Shown: piece by piece, positions 25,490 to 33,839 of the stretch
Layout: every line of letters starts with the position of its first letter
How positions within the stretch are numbered: position 1 is the first letter of the stretch
Assembly: GCA_903851415.1 (NCBI GenBank)
Contig: CAINOE010000189.1
Coordinates: forward strand, 17,205-81,204
Direction of reading: 5' to 3'
Source of the DNA: an uncultured Rhodopila sp.
GTDB taxonomy: Bacteria; Pseudomonadota; Alphaproteobacteria; Acetobacterales; Acetobacteraceae
DNA length: 64,000 nucleotides
Notes under the pieces: model-generated
What the model was told of the DNA's origin: nothing
The model's input: the letters and a program-made list of their open reading frames with translations, nothing else
Database searches by the model: none
Translations under genes and position numbers: made by a program

Positions 25490-26605
25490 ATGCATCGCGT
25501 GATGGGTGACATGCGGCTCGGCGGCAGGGCGATCCGCTACAGCCAGTTTGTGCCGAAGCTTTACAATTACTGCCTCTCGCTCGGGTTCGAACGCGGCCTG
25601 ATGATGCCGTCGCGCGCGTTCTGCTCGGATGAGAGCCAGGGCTATCCGGTGATTCTGCTGACGCAGCACTTCGGCACGTTTCCGTTCGACCACGGGCGGG
25701 TGGGCGGCAAGGTGGCGACGGACCGGCACGGACCGCACGCGCATCATGGCGAGCACCTGGTCATCATCCAGGCCAGCCATGTCGGCTACGACCCCGATGG
25801 CCGGGGATTTGGCGCGTACCGGCGGCAGCGCATCGCGACCGGCGGGTTCGGCTCGAACTGCGGCAAGCTGTCGGCGGTGCTGGAGTGGTACCAGCGCGAA
25901 TACGAACACGCCCGTAACGACGTTCAGCTTGGCGCGATCGACGGCGCACCGGCGGTGTTCATCGACAACGCCCTGCTCGATCCGAACCGCGGCGACGGCC
26001 TTCTGCTGCACGCCGATCGGCTGGTTGACCCGGCGCGGCCGGGGCCTTTGCGCATCCTGAGCACCTCGAAAGCCTTTGCCGTGTCGCCATGGTTGCTGTC
26101 GAGGCTGGAGGGCTATGACTGGTCGCTGCCCAAACAGCCCGTCGGCGATCGACTGTCGGCCGAGATGTTTTCGTTCCGCCGCGGGCCGGTGGTCGGGCCG
26201 GAGGGGCATGATCTGCTGGACGAGGCGCTCGCCCCGGCGATGCCGGGTCTCGTTACGTCACAGAACCCGGCGCTGGATGCCGCGCGCTACCACACGCAGA
26301 TCGAGTTCGACCGCACCTACCGCTCCATCCAGCGCGAGCCGGCTTACCGGGACAAGAGCGTGCTGTTCCTGTCCGGGCTGAACGTGGACGTGTCGCCGCG
26401 CGAGGGCCAGTTGTTTCCGCTGACCAAGTTCGTTCCGTGGGCGGCTTATGCGCGCCTGCGCGACGGCACCCATTTCCTGCTGGAGCAGGACGCGCTGTAT
26501 GACGCGCTGGCGGCGCAGTGCACGGAGAATGCGGACCGGATCTCCTACGACTCGGCGATCGATGCGATGGCGGCCGTTGAGGGCATAGAATTGCCGGCAG
26601 TCTAG
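25490..26605 (+). CDS. LCIB/C-like beta-carbonic anhydrase family protein
   Basis: 371 residues. The pattern matches the LCIB/C family, known from the algal CO2-concentrating mechanism, in which some members hydrate CO2 with a zinc held by Cys, His and Cys. Seen (numbered from the GTG at 25487, one more than from ATG 25490): CSDE with Cys46 and Asp48; GTFPFDHGRVGG; HHGEHLVIIQASHVGYD with His98; RRQR; and NCGKL with Cys125. These keep family order and spacing. The C-terminal two thirds are less familiar. It closes the rightward operon behind the second ATPase. A metal enzyme at the end of a metal-pump operon suggests shared metal handling or CO2/bicarbonate supply; that is inference. Activity is not guaranteed, since algal LCIB itself was inactive in tests. 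Confidence 0.7.
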   Translation: MHRVMGDMRLGGRAIRYSQFVPKLYNYCLSLGFERGLMMPSRAFCSDESQGYPVILLTQHFGTFPFDHGRVGGKVATDRHGPHAHHGEHLVIIQASHVGYDPDGRGFGAYRRQRIATGGFGSNCGKLSAVLEWYQREYEHARNDVQLGAIDGAPAVFIDNALLDPNRGDGLLLHADRLVDPARPGPLRILSTSKAFAVSPWLLSRLEGYDWSLPKQPVGDRLSAEMFSFRRGPVVGPEGHDLLDEALAPAMPGLVTSQNPALDAARYHTQIEFDRTYRSIQREPAYRDKSVLFLSGLNVDVSPREGQLFPLTKFVPWAAYARLRDGTHFLLEQDALYDALAAQCTENADRISYDSAIDAMAAVEGIELPAV

Positions 26606-26848
26606 GAGGCGTTTTACTCCCGTCCGGGCCTATCGGCGCGGGCCGTGCGGGCGTGCGGCGTTTCGTTCCGCCGCCCGTTGAATCTTAGCGATTGACGGCG
26701 CATCCGCATCGCTTTCATACCATGGATGAGACTGGAATCGGCCCGCGGATTCCCGAACTTTGCAATAGGACTGTCATAATCTATTCGAGACGATGGTCGT
26801 AGAACGTATACGATTGACTGCGATTTAAGGGACCGGAGGCTATTTGTC

Positions 26849-27673
26849 GTGGACGCCACGATCTCGCGGATGCAAGGACTGCCGTTACCCGATGACCGGG
26901 CGGCCTATACGCAATCCGTAACGTCAGGCGGCAGCCGCGGGGAGCGGCCTGAAGCGGATGCCGAGCCGCTGGTCTATGGTGTCGGCGACGTCCATGGCAT
27001 GGCCGATCTGTTGTCGCACCTTCTGGCCGAAATCGAGGCTGATTCAGCCCTGTGCGGACTGCCTGCCACGGTCGTTTTTCTCGGCGATGTCGTCAACCGC
27101 GGCGACCAGACGCGGCAGGTGCTCGACCGCCTGATGGCCGGGCCGGCGCGGCCGGGCGACCGCTGGGTCGTCTTGCGCGGCAATCATGAGCAGATGATGC
27201 TTGATGCGCTGACCGCGGGCTGTCCGGTCACTTTCCGGCGCTGGCTGAAGATGGGTGGGGCGCAGACCCTGGCGTCCTATGGCGGCACGCGGAAGCGGGC
27301 GACACCCGAGCGGGCGCGGGAACTGGTCGATCCGGCGCATCTGCGGTTTCTCGCGGGACTTCCGCTGATGCACATCGCCGGAGACTATCTGTTCGTGCAT
27401 GCCGGGGTTGAGCCGGGCGTGCCGCTGCACCGGCAGGATGCCGCCAGGCTGATGACGATTCGCGGCCGGTTCCTGAAGAAAGCGCACGGGCTGCCGTTCA
27501 CCGTCGTTCACGGCCACACGCCGACCGATGGAGAGCCGATGGTCGGCCCGGGGCGGATCGGGGTCGATACGGGGGCTTACTATACGGGGATTCTGACCGC
27601 GGTTGCGATCGAGCCGAAACGGGGCGGGCAGCGGTTCTTGCGCGTTCCGGCTTCGCGCACCACGCGCGCCTAG
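26849..27673 (+). CDS. PP2A/PrpE-like metallophosphoesterase (serine/threonine phosphatase family)
   Basis: 274 residues, cytoplasmic. Seen: the dimetal phosphoesterase motifs in order, GDVHG (about residue 47), GDVVNRG (about 75), RGNHEQM (about 110), then FVHAGVEPG (about 185) and VHGHTP (about 222), as in bacterial PrpA/PrpE-like phosphatases and diadenosine tetraphosphatase relatives. The start is GTG 26849 with GGAGG at 26835-26839. It is a single gene; the 240 bases upstream hold no other gene. Substrate could be phosphoproteins or nucleotides such as Ap4A; the sequence alone does not tell. Confidence 0.8.
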   Translation: MDATISRMQGLPLPDDRAAYTQSVTSGGSRGERPEADAEPLVYGVGDVHGMADLLSHLLAEIEADSALCGLPATVVFLGDVVNRGDQTRQVLDRLMAGPARPGDRWVVLRGNHEQMMLDALTAGCPVTFRRWLKMGGAQTLASYGGTRKRATPERARELVDPAHLRFLAGLPLMHIAGDYLFVHAGVEPGVPLHRQDAARLMTIRGRFLKKAHGLPFTVVHGHTPTDGEPMVGPGRIGVDTGAYYTGILTAVAIEPKRGGQRFLRVPASRTTRA

Positions 27674-27834
27674 GTTCGGCTGCCGCCTCAACCCGGATGC
27701 AAACGCCGCGCTGAACCCCACATACGGGTGAGTTATCGCTTTTAACCCGTCCCGGAACATGGCATACCGGGAACATCCGCAGAACAACGCGCCAGCGCCA
27801 AGGGTCGGCGCAAGACTCGGGGATATCAGCATCG

Positions 27835-30696
27835 ATGGCCGGCTCCATCCACGTGCGCGGCGCGCGGGAACATAACCTCAAAAACATCGACGTGGTCATC
27901 CCGCGCGACTCGCTGACGGTACTCACCGGCCTGTCCGGCTCCGGCAAATCCTCGCTGGCGTTCGACACCATCTACGCCGAGGGCCAGCGCCGCTATGTCG
28001 AGTCGCTCTCCGCGTATGCCCGCCAGTTCCTCGAACTGATGGGCAAGCCGGACGTGGACAGCATCGACGGCCTGTCCCCGGCGATCTCCATCGAGCAGAA
28101 GACCACCTCGAAAAACCCCCGCTCCACCGTCGGCACGGTGACGGAAATCCACGACTACATGCGCCTGCTCTGGGCGCGCGTCGGCGTTCCCTTCTCGCCC
28201 GCCACCGGCCTTCCGATCGAGGCGCAGACCGTGTCGCAGATGGTGGACCGCGTGATGGCGATGGACCCGGGCACGCGCCTGCTGTTGCTCGCCCCCGTGG
28301 TGCGCGACCGCAAGGGCGAGTACCGCAAGGAGCTCGCGGAACTTCAGCGCCGCGGCTTCACCCGGGTCAAGGTGGACGGCACGCTCTATGAAATCGGCGA
28401 GGTCCCGGCGCTGAACCGCAAGACCAAGCACGAAATCGAGGCCGTGGTGGACCGCATCGCCGTGCGCGAGGGCATCGAAACCCGCCTCGCCGACAGTTTC
28501 GAAACCGCGCTCGGCCTGTCCGACGGCGTCGTCTATGCGGAGAACGCGGATACGCGGGAGATCACCACGTTCTCCTCCCGCTTCGCCTGCCCGGTCAGCG
28601 GCTTCACGATTGAAGAAATCGAGCCGCGGCTGTTCAGCTTCAACTCTCCCCACGGAGCCTGCCCGGCCTGCGACGGGCTGGGTGTGGAGACCTTCTTCGA
28701 CCCCGACCTCGTGGTGCCGGACGACCGGGTTGGCCTCGCGGACGGCGCCGTCGCGCCATGGACCGGATCGCAGTCGCCGTATTACGACCAGACACTGCAA
28801 AGCCTCGCCCGGCACTACCAGCAGACCACCAGGACGCCATGGCGCGACCTGCCGACGGAGGTGCAGCACGCCATCCTGCACGGCACGGGCGATGAGCCGA
28901 TCGCGTTCACGTATAAGGATGGCGTGCGCAGCTACACGGTGACGAAGCCGTTCGAGGGTGTGATCCGCAACCTGCAACGCCGCTGGCAGGAGACCGACAG
29001 CGCCTGGGTGCGCGAGGAAATGTCCCGCTACCAGGCGGAAAAGCCCTGCGCGGTGTGCAACGGCGCCCGCCTGAAGCCGGAGGCGCTGTCCGTCCGCGTC
29101 GCCGGCAAGAACATCGCCGAGGCGTCCGATCTCTCGATCAAGCTGGCGCTCGACTGGTTCGGCGCGGTGCTGCCGCAACTGACGCAGCAGCGGCAGGAGA
29201 TCGCCGCCCGCATCCTGCGGGAGATCGTGGACCGCCTGAGGTTCCTGGTGGATGTCGGGCTGGATTACCTGACCCTGGCGCGCGGCTCCGCCACATTGTC
29301 GGGCGGCGAGTCCCAGCGCATCCGCCTCGCCTCGCAGATTGGCTCCGGCCTGACCGGAGTGCTGTACGTGCTGGACGAGCCGTCCATCGGCCTGCACCAG
29401 CGCGACAACGAACGCCTGCTGGGAACGCTGCGGCGGCTGCGCGACCTCGGCAACACGGTGCTGGTGGTGGAGCACGATGAGGACGCGATCCGCGCGGCCG
29501 ATCACCTGATCGACATGGGGCCGGCGGCCGGAATCCACGGCGGCTACGTGGTGGCCGAGGGCACGCCGGCCGAGGTTGCCGCCAACTCGAAATCGCTGAC
29601 CGGCGACTACCTGTCCGGCCGCCGCCAGATCCCTGTACCGCCGATGCGCCGCCCGGCGCAGAAGGATCGCCTGTTGCAGGTCGTCGGCGCGCGCGGCAAC
29701 AACCTGAAGAATATCGTCGCCGGCTTCCCGCTGGGCACGCTGACCTGCGTCACCGGCGTCTCCGGCGGCGGCAAGTCCACGCTGGTGGTGGACACTTTGT
29801 ATAAAGCGGCGGCGCGCCGGCTGATGGGTGCGGGACTGGTGCCGTCTCCGCATGACCGGATCGAGGGGCTGGACCAGCTCGACAAGATTATCGACATCGA
29901 CCAGTCGCCTATCGGACGCACCCCGAGGTCCAACCCGGCGACCTACACCGACCTGTTCGCGCCGATACGCGACTGGTTCGCCGAACTGCCGGAGGCCAGG
30001 GCGCGCGGCTACAAGCCCGGGCGCTTCAGCTTCAACGTCAAGGGCGGGCGCTGCGAGGCGTGCCAGGGCGACGGCCTGCTGAAGATCGAGATGCACTTCC
30101 TGCCGGACGTTTATGTCACCTGCGACACGTGCAAGGGAAAACGCTACAACCGCGAAACGTTGGAGATCAAGTTCCGCGACAAGTCGATCGCCGAGGTGCT
30201 GGCGATGACGGTGGACGAAGCCGTGCCGTATTTCAGCGCCCAGATGCGCATCCATGACCGTCTGAAAATCCTCCAGCAGGTCGGCCTGGGCTATATCGCG
30301 CTCGGCCAGCAGGCGACGACGCTGTCGGGCGGCGAGGCGCAACGCATCAAGCTGTCGAAGGAACTGGCGCGCCGGGCCACCGGGCGGACGCTGTATATCC
30401 TGGACGAGCCGACCACCGGGCTGCATTTCGAGGACGTGCGCAAGCTGCTGGAAGTGCTGCACGCGCTGGTGGACCAGGGCAACACGGTGGTGGTGATCGA
30501 GCACAATCTGGAGGTCATCAAGACCGCCGACTGGATCCTGGACCTCGGCCCCGAAGGCGGCGACGGCGGCGGACGGATCGTCGCGGAAGGCACGCCGGAG
30601 GATATCGTGGCGAATCCGGAGAGCTACACCGGCCGGTTCCTGGCGCCGCTTTTGCCCGTGGTCGAAGCACCGAAGACGCGGCGGAAGCGGGCGTGA
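27835..30696 (+). CDS. uvrA: UvrABC excinuclease subunit A
   Basis: DNA damage recognition ATPase of nucleotide excision repair. Seen: 953 residues, full length; two ABC ATPase modules, with Walker A GLSGSGKSSLAFD near residue 31 and GVSGGGKSTLVVD near 642; signature LSGGESQRIRLASQIGSGL in the first half and LSGGEAQRIKLSKEL in the second; zinc-binding Cys clusters (CPVSG...CPAC about 252-282 and CEACQGDG...CDTCKG about 741-768). ATG 27835 gives the usual N-terminus ending in the IxVRGAREHNLKNID segment. Monocistronic; upstream 160 bases could hold a LexA site, but none was recognised with confidence. Confidence 0.97.
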   Translation: MAGSIHVRGAREHNLKNIDVVIPRDSLTVLTGLSGSGKSSLAFDTIYAEGQRRYVESLSAYARQFLELMGKPDVDSIDGLSPAISIEQKTTSKNPRSTVGTVTEIHDYMRLLWARVGVPFSPATGLPIEAQTVSQMVDRVMAMDPGTRLLLLAPVVRDRKGEYRKELAELQRRGFTRVKVDGTLYEIGEVPALNRKTKHEIEAVVDRIAVREGIETRLADSFETALGLSDGVVYAENADTREITTFSSRFACPVSGFTIEEIEPRLFSFNSPHGACPACDGLGVETFFDPDLVVPDDRVGLADGAVAPWTGSQSPYYDQTLQSLARHYQQTTRTPWRDLPTEVQHAILHGTGDEPIAFTYKDGVRSYTVTKPFEGVIRNLQRRWQETDSAWVREEMSRYQAEKPCAVCNGARLKPEALSVRVAGKNIAEASDLSIKLALDWFGAVLPQLTQQRQEIAARILREIVDRLRFLVDVGLDYLTLARGSATLSGGESQRIRLASQIGSGLTGVLYVLDEPSIGLHQRDNERLLGTLRRLRDLGNTVLVVEHDEDAIRAADHLIDMGPAAGIHGGYVVAEGTPAEVAANSKSLTGDYLSGRRQIPVPPMRRPAQKDRLLQVVGARGNNLKNIVAGFPLGTLTCVTGVSGGGKSTLVVDTLYKAAARRLMGAGLVPSPHDRIEGLDQLDKIIDIDQSPIGRTPRSNPATYTDLFAPIRDWFAELPEARARGYKPGRFSFNVKGGRCEACQGDGLLKIEMHFLPDVYVTCDTCKGKRYNRETLEIKFRDKSIAEVLAMTVDEAVPYFSAQMRIHDRLKILQQVGLGYIALGQQATTLSGGEAQRIKLSKELARRATGRTLYILDEPTTGLHFEDVRKLLEVLHALVDQGNTVVVIEHNLEVIKTADWILDLGPEGGDGGGRIVAEGTPEDIVANPESYTGRFLAPLLPVVEAPKTRRKRA

Positions 30697-30708
30697 TCTC
30701 GCTTTTTC

Positions 30709-30786
30709 CGTCATGGCCCGGCTGTCGGGGCCACCTATGGCAGCACGTGCCGCGACAGGCGGCCCGGACCCGAGCCCGTCCATAGC
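30709..30786. repeat. REP-like imperfect palindrome after uvrA
   Basis: Left arm CGTCATGGCCCGGCTGTCGG and right arm ending GCCCGTCCATAGCG form a degenerate copy of the 80-base GTCATGGCC palindrome, 12 bases after the uvrA stop. Confidence 0.65.
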
Positions 30787-30840
30787 GATAAAGAAACGAC
30801 ATCCGAACCCGAATTGCGTTGGCCGCGCACGGCTTACCTC

Positions 30841-31019
30841 CATAGGCGCTAAAATAAGGGCAGGCGGCGCGGATATCGCCCCCGTGTCATGGCCGGGCTT
30901 GTCGCGGCCATGACACGACTTGCGGTGCTGATGGAACCAAAGTCGTGGATGGCCGGACTAAATCCGGCCAGGACGCAATGGGACGGGCCGCCAACTTCCA
31001 GCTTATTAAAGCGCCTATG
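30841..31019. mobile_element. MITE-like element with terminal inverted repeats
   Basis: A 179-base element bounded by CATAGGCGCTAAAATAAG (30841-30858) and CTTATTAAAGCGCCTATG (31002-31019), which are inverted copies matching at 16 of 18 positions. Inside are a perfect GTGTCATGGCC hairpin (30884-30916) and a second hairpin ATGGCCGG...CCGGCCA (about 30950-30970). It has no coding capacity. About 50 bases of its left end recur in reverse orientation at 8744-8792. The right end stops only four bases before the stop codon of the methyltransferase gene. Probably a non-autonomous element moved by a transposase encoded elsewhere; no target duplication could be defined. Confidence 0.6.
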
Positions 31020-31023
31020 CGGC

Positions 31024-31953
31024 TTACCCCGCCGCCGTCGTGCGATACCCGCGCGCCTTGCCGACGGCAACGTAATGGTGGTGGAAATCGGTATAGTTGC
31101 CGTGCAGAACCTCTGTCCGGGCAAACGGATATTGCCCGGCGTACCACGCGGGATCCAGCGCAAACGGCTGCCGCCTCTCCTTGAAACCATAACGAATGAA
31201 ATGGTCGCGCCCCGAAGCCAGCCAACCTGCCCGGACGCCCTCGGCGACATCGCTGTTCGCGGCCACGTAAAACGCCTCGTCGAACGAGTCCAGCATCGCC
31301 TCCAGATTGCGCCTTGAATCCGGCGGCCGGCTGAGTTTCAGCAAATCCGCGAAGATGTTGCCGAACAGCACGTCCCGATCGAGATCGGGGCGCACGTCCT
31401 GATGCCGATCATGCGGCGACACGCCCTGGTTCTTGAGGTTGAAGACAACGTCGCGGTAACCCACCAACTTTGCCATCTCTTCGAGCGATTGGCGGGTGAA
31501 CAGGCTGACATGGCCCCAGTTTTCCCACTCGCCAATATAAACGCCTTCCATTCCTTCTTCGAACTGTGAGTGCCGTTTCATCGAGGCGTTCAGGCAAGGC
31601 GTGCTGACGCGGTGCCAGCCGCCGTTCTTCAGGACGCGTAACGTTTCCGCGAGGAAGCAAACCTGCTGCTTCTGGCTGATATGCTCTATAAAATCCTCAT
31701 GGAACACAAAATCCACACTCTCCGCCGGGATCGGCCAGGGCATGTCGGCATAAGGAAAAAAGAACACATCGACGCCGTCGAAGCGATCGTCGTTCTCCTC
31801 AAGCAAAGGAAAGATGTCGAGGTTGACGAAGCCGGGCGCGGGCGTCCAGCCAAAGCCGACCTGGATTTTGACCGGTTGCCCGGCATTGATCAGGCTGATC
31901 ACCCGGCTTGAAAATCCCTGAAGTTCTTCCGTCAGGCTGGCCGGTCTGCGCAT
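31024..31953 (-). CDS. SAM-dependent methyltransferase with C-terminal glycan-cluster module
   Basis: 309 residues. Seen: a class I methyltransferase core, with KIQVGFGWTPAPGFVNLDIFP (about 29-49), DVFFFPYADMPWP and VDFVFHEDFIEHIS (about 78-93) and LRVLKNGGWHRVSTP (about 104-118); then a C-terminal module of about 75 residues of the type FYVAANSDVAEGVRAGW...HFIRYGFKERRQPF, often attached to enzymes of polysaccharide or glycan clusters. The SAM glycine loop is shortened, so activity is not assured. Downstream end touches a MITE-like element. Probably methylates a carbohydrate or small molecule in envelope synthesis; single gene, no cluster partners visible. Confidence 0.7.
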   Translation of the reverse strand: MRRPASLTEELQGFSSRVISLINAGQPVKIQVGFGWTPAPGFVNLDIFPLLEENDDRFDGVDVFFFPYADMPWPIPAESVDFVFHEDFIEHISQKQQVCFLAETLRVLKNGGWHRVSTPCLNASMKRHSQFEEGMEGVYIGEWENWGHVSLFTRQSLEEMAKLVGYRDVVFNLKNQGVSPHDRHQDVRPDLDRDVLFGNIFADLLKLSRPPDSRRNLEAMLDSFDEAFYVAANSDVAEGVRAGWLASGRDHFIRYGFKERRQPFALDPAWYAGQYPFARTEVLHGNYTDFHHHYVAVGKARGYRTTAAG

Positions 31954-32152
31954 GATCGTCTCCGCTCCATCGCTGCGATGAGGACCGTTGATAGACCGGA
32001 CACCAGCACGGCGTCAGTTCCGGACTGTTCGCAGGACGCAACCTCTGTTCCCGCCGAAGTGAACGCGCCGCGCGGATGAAGCAAGCTCCGGCCGGTCATG
32101 CTGCATCGTTTATCGTGCCTGACGCCCGCATCCGCAAACAAAGGAGCTTGCG

Positions 32153-32380
32153 ATGACCCGGTATTGGAGCCGCCTTCTGGTAGTCGCGTGCACATCTCTG
32201 GCCGGCTGCACATCGGACCCGAATGCTCCGGTCAACCAGACATTTCCGATCCGCCAGATGGATAATTTCTTCGATTCGTTGGCCGCGTCGCCGCCGGACT
32301 ACACGCGCCAGCCCGGCTACGCACCCGCCTACCCGCCATACTCCTCCGTGTTGCAGCAGCAACCAAATCCGCCCGGATAG
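32153..32380 (+). CDS. Small lipoprotein
   Basis: 75 residues. Seen: a short signal peptide with lipobox LAGC (Cys19), then a hydrophilic proline-, glutamine- and tyrosine-rich tail (PPDYTRQPGYAPAYPPYSS). The Asp-containing +2/+3 region after the Cys is TSD, which does not give the inner-membrane retention Asp at +2, so outer-membrane sorting is plausible. ATG 32153 is preceded by AAAGGAG. No domain recognised; it stands alone between genes read in the other direction. Confidence 0.65.
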   Translation: MTRYWSRLLVVACTSLAGCTSDPNAPVNQTFPIRQMDNFFDSLAASPPDYTRQPGYAPAYPPYSSVLQQQPNPPG

Positions 32381-32483
32381 ACCCGGTTTCATCTGATGCG
32401 TCCGCGCGTTGACGTCGTTATTCACGGCGGACCGTATCCGCAAAAACGGCGACCAAATCGGTTTCCGCCGAGCCGAAAGAGGG

Positions 32484-33116
32484 TCAGTGCGGGTGCTTAT
32501 CGCCCCGCTTGCGTTTACCGGATTTCCCCTCGGCCTTGCGGCTGGACGAAGCAGCCGCACGCTTGCCGGTTTTTCCGTGGCTTTCCCGGACCGGCGCAGG
32601 TGGCGTCGCGGTCGCCGCCTTGACGAGGTTCGCAAGCGGGGTTTCCTCCACCGGTACCACCTCTTCGGCAGCCGCGCGGCCGTTGGGCTGCACCGCCACC
32701 GGTTCGGCCGCCCGCGCTGAAGGCGGTGCCGCCGGTTCGGAAACCTCGCGTTCGGCTACGATCGCGACCGGGACGACGGGATCCGCTTCCGGAACGTCTG
32801 CTACCACCCGTTGGATGGACTCCGGCTTCGCGGCGGCGGCCGGCGTGACAGTCTCACCGACCGCTCGATTTAGCGTTCCGGGAACCGCTCCGCCGATCGG
32901 CGCCCGGGACGCGAGCCAACCCGAAATATAGGATCTGCGAATGACGACCAACGCCACCAGCGCGGACAGCGACACCCAGCCAATGGGCGCATCTGTCAGG
33001 CGCGTGTTGATAAATCCGGCACCCACCAGGACCGCAGGATAGACAAAGACCCGCCGTCCATCCGGCAGCCCTTCATACCAACGATTGAGATCGATCAGCC
33101 GATCGGCGAGTGTCAT
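32484..33116 (-). CDS. Membrane protein with long Ala/Pro and basic tail
   Basis: 210 residues. Seen: a short cytoplasmic start (MTLADRLIDLNRWYEG), two closely spaced transmembrane segments (about 24-42 and 48-64), a long low-complexity region rich in Ala, Pro, Val and Glu (about 75-175), and a strongly basic C-terminus (KTGKRAAASSSRKAEGKSGKRKR). ATG 33116 follows AGGAG. No family recognised. The basic end could bind nucleic acid or an acidic partner such as polyphosphate; this is only a composition argument. A related-looking Pro/Glu-rich small gene lies just upstream. Confidence 0.5.
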   Translation of the reverse strand: MTLADRLIDLNRWYEGLPDGRRVFVYPAVLVGAGFINTRLTDAPIGWVSLSALVALVVIRRSYISGWLASRAPIGGAVPGTLNRAVGETVTPAAAAKPESIQRVVADVPEADPVVPVAIVAEREVSEPAAPPSARAAEPVAVQPNGRAAAEEVVPVEETPLANLVKAATATPPAPVRESHGKTGKRAAASSSRKAEGKSGKRKRGDKHPH

Positions 33117-33200
33117 ATCCAACTCCTGTGTCGTTCCCCGAGACGCCGATTGCTCGACAGGCCGGCGAAACGCGTCCCCCAAAGGGCACTTATAATAAGG

Positions 33201-33500
33201 TTACCGGCGGAGTCGCGCCCACCACGGCTTTACCGGTCTTTTCATCGGCTTGAACTCCGGCTCCGGCTCGGGTTCAGGTTCGGGCGGGGTGACAGCCGCG
33301 GGCGGCGGCGGCGGCTCTTCGGCGACGGGCGGCGCGGGCGCTTCGGCGGGTGGCGCCAATTCCAGGCGTTCGGAGCCGGGACTGCGAGCGTTCAGCTCCT
33401 CAACCACGCGTCTCAGAGCGTCGCCCCAGCCCAGTTCAAAGGCGCGCCGGACGATTGTCGAAGCCGACGCCTCCAGCCGTTCGAGTTCAGGATCAGGCAA
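33201..33500 (-). CDS. Small proline/glutamate-rich protein
   Basis: 99 residues. Seen: a helical N-terminal half (about 1-42, LERLEASASTIVRRAFELGWGDALRRVVEEL), then a proline/alanine/glutamate spacer with a (PE)n run, and a basic, tryptophan-containing end. Such spacers are typical of proteins that reach across a compartment or dock to a partner. No family recognised and the low-complexity composition makes conservation hard to judge. Precedes the two-helix membrane protein by 84 bases on the same strand and may share its transcript. Confidence 0.45.
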   Translation of the reverse strand: MPDPELERLEASASTIVRRAFELGWGDALRRVVEELNARSPGSERLELAPPAEAPAPPVAEEPPPPPAAVTPPEPEPEPEPEFKPMKRPVKPWWARLRR

Positions 33501-33839
33501 TGAAAGTTTCCTCGTCTCAAACGCCTCGGAAGGCCGGCGAATCGAGATGACAGTTTAACCGGGATTCGCCGCCGTGCAAACCGTTGGATAACGAAGCTGT
33601 CATGTGTCCGACATCATATCATCCTGGCGGCCATCGAGGGCGCGTCCGGGCGAAAACGCCGGCCCGGGCGGCTGTCCGGCAACATGACATACGCCGCACG
33701 CAACGCTGCCCCGAGCCGTTTGGCCAGCCCGGCGGCACGCAAGCCCGGTTCCGGTGCCGGCCGGAACCCGCGTGGGCAAGCGATTCCGGTACTGACGGAA
33801 ATGCTTTAGCCTGCCGTTGCACATCTTCGGAATTGGCTG

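Noticed and set aside
27826..30843. 1005-codon minus-strand open frame
   Set aside because: It is the antisense of uvrA, kept open by GC-rich codon bias; its Arg/His/Gln-rich product has no domain.
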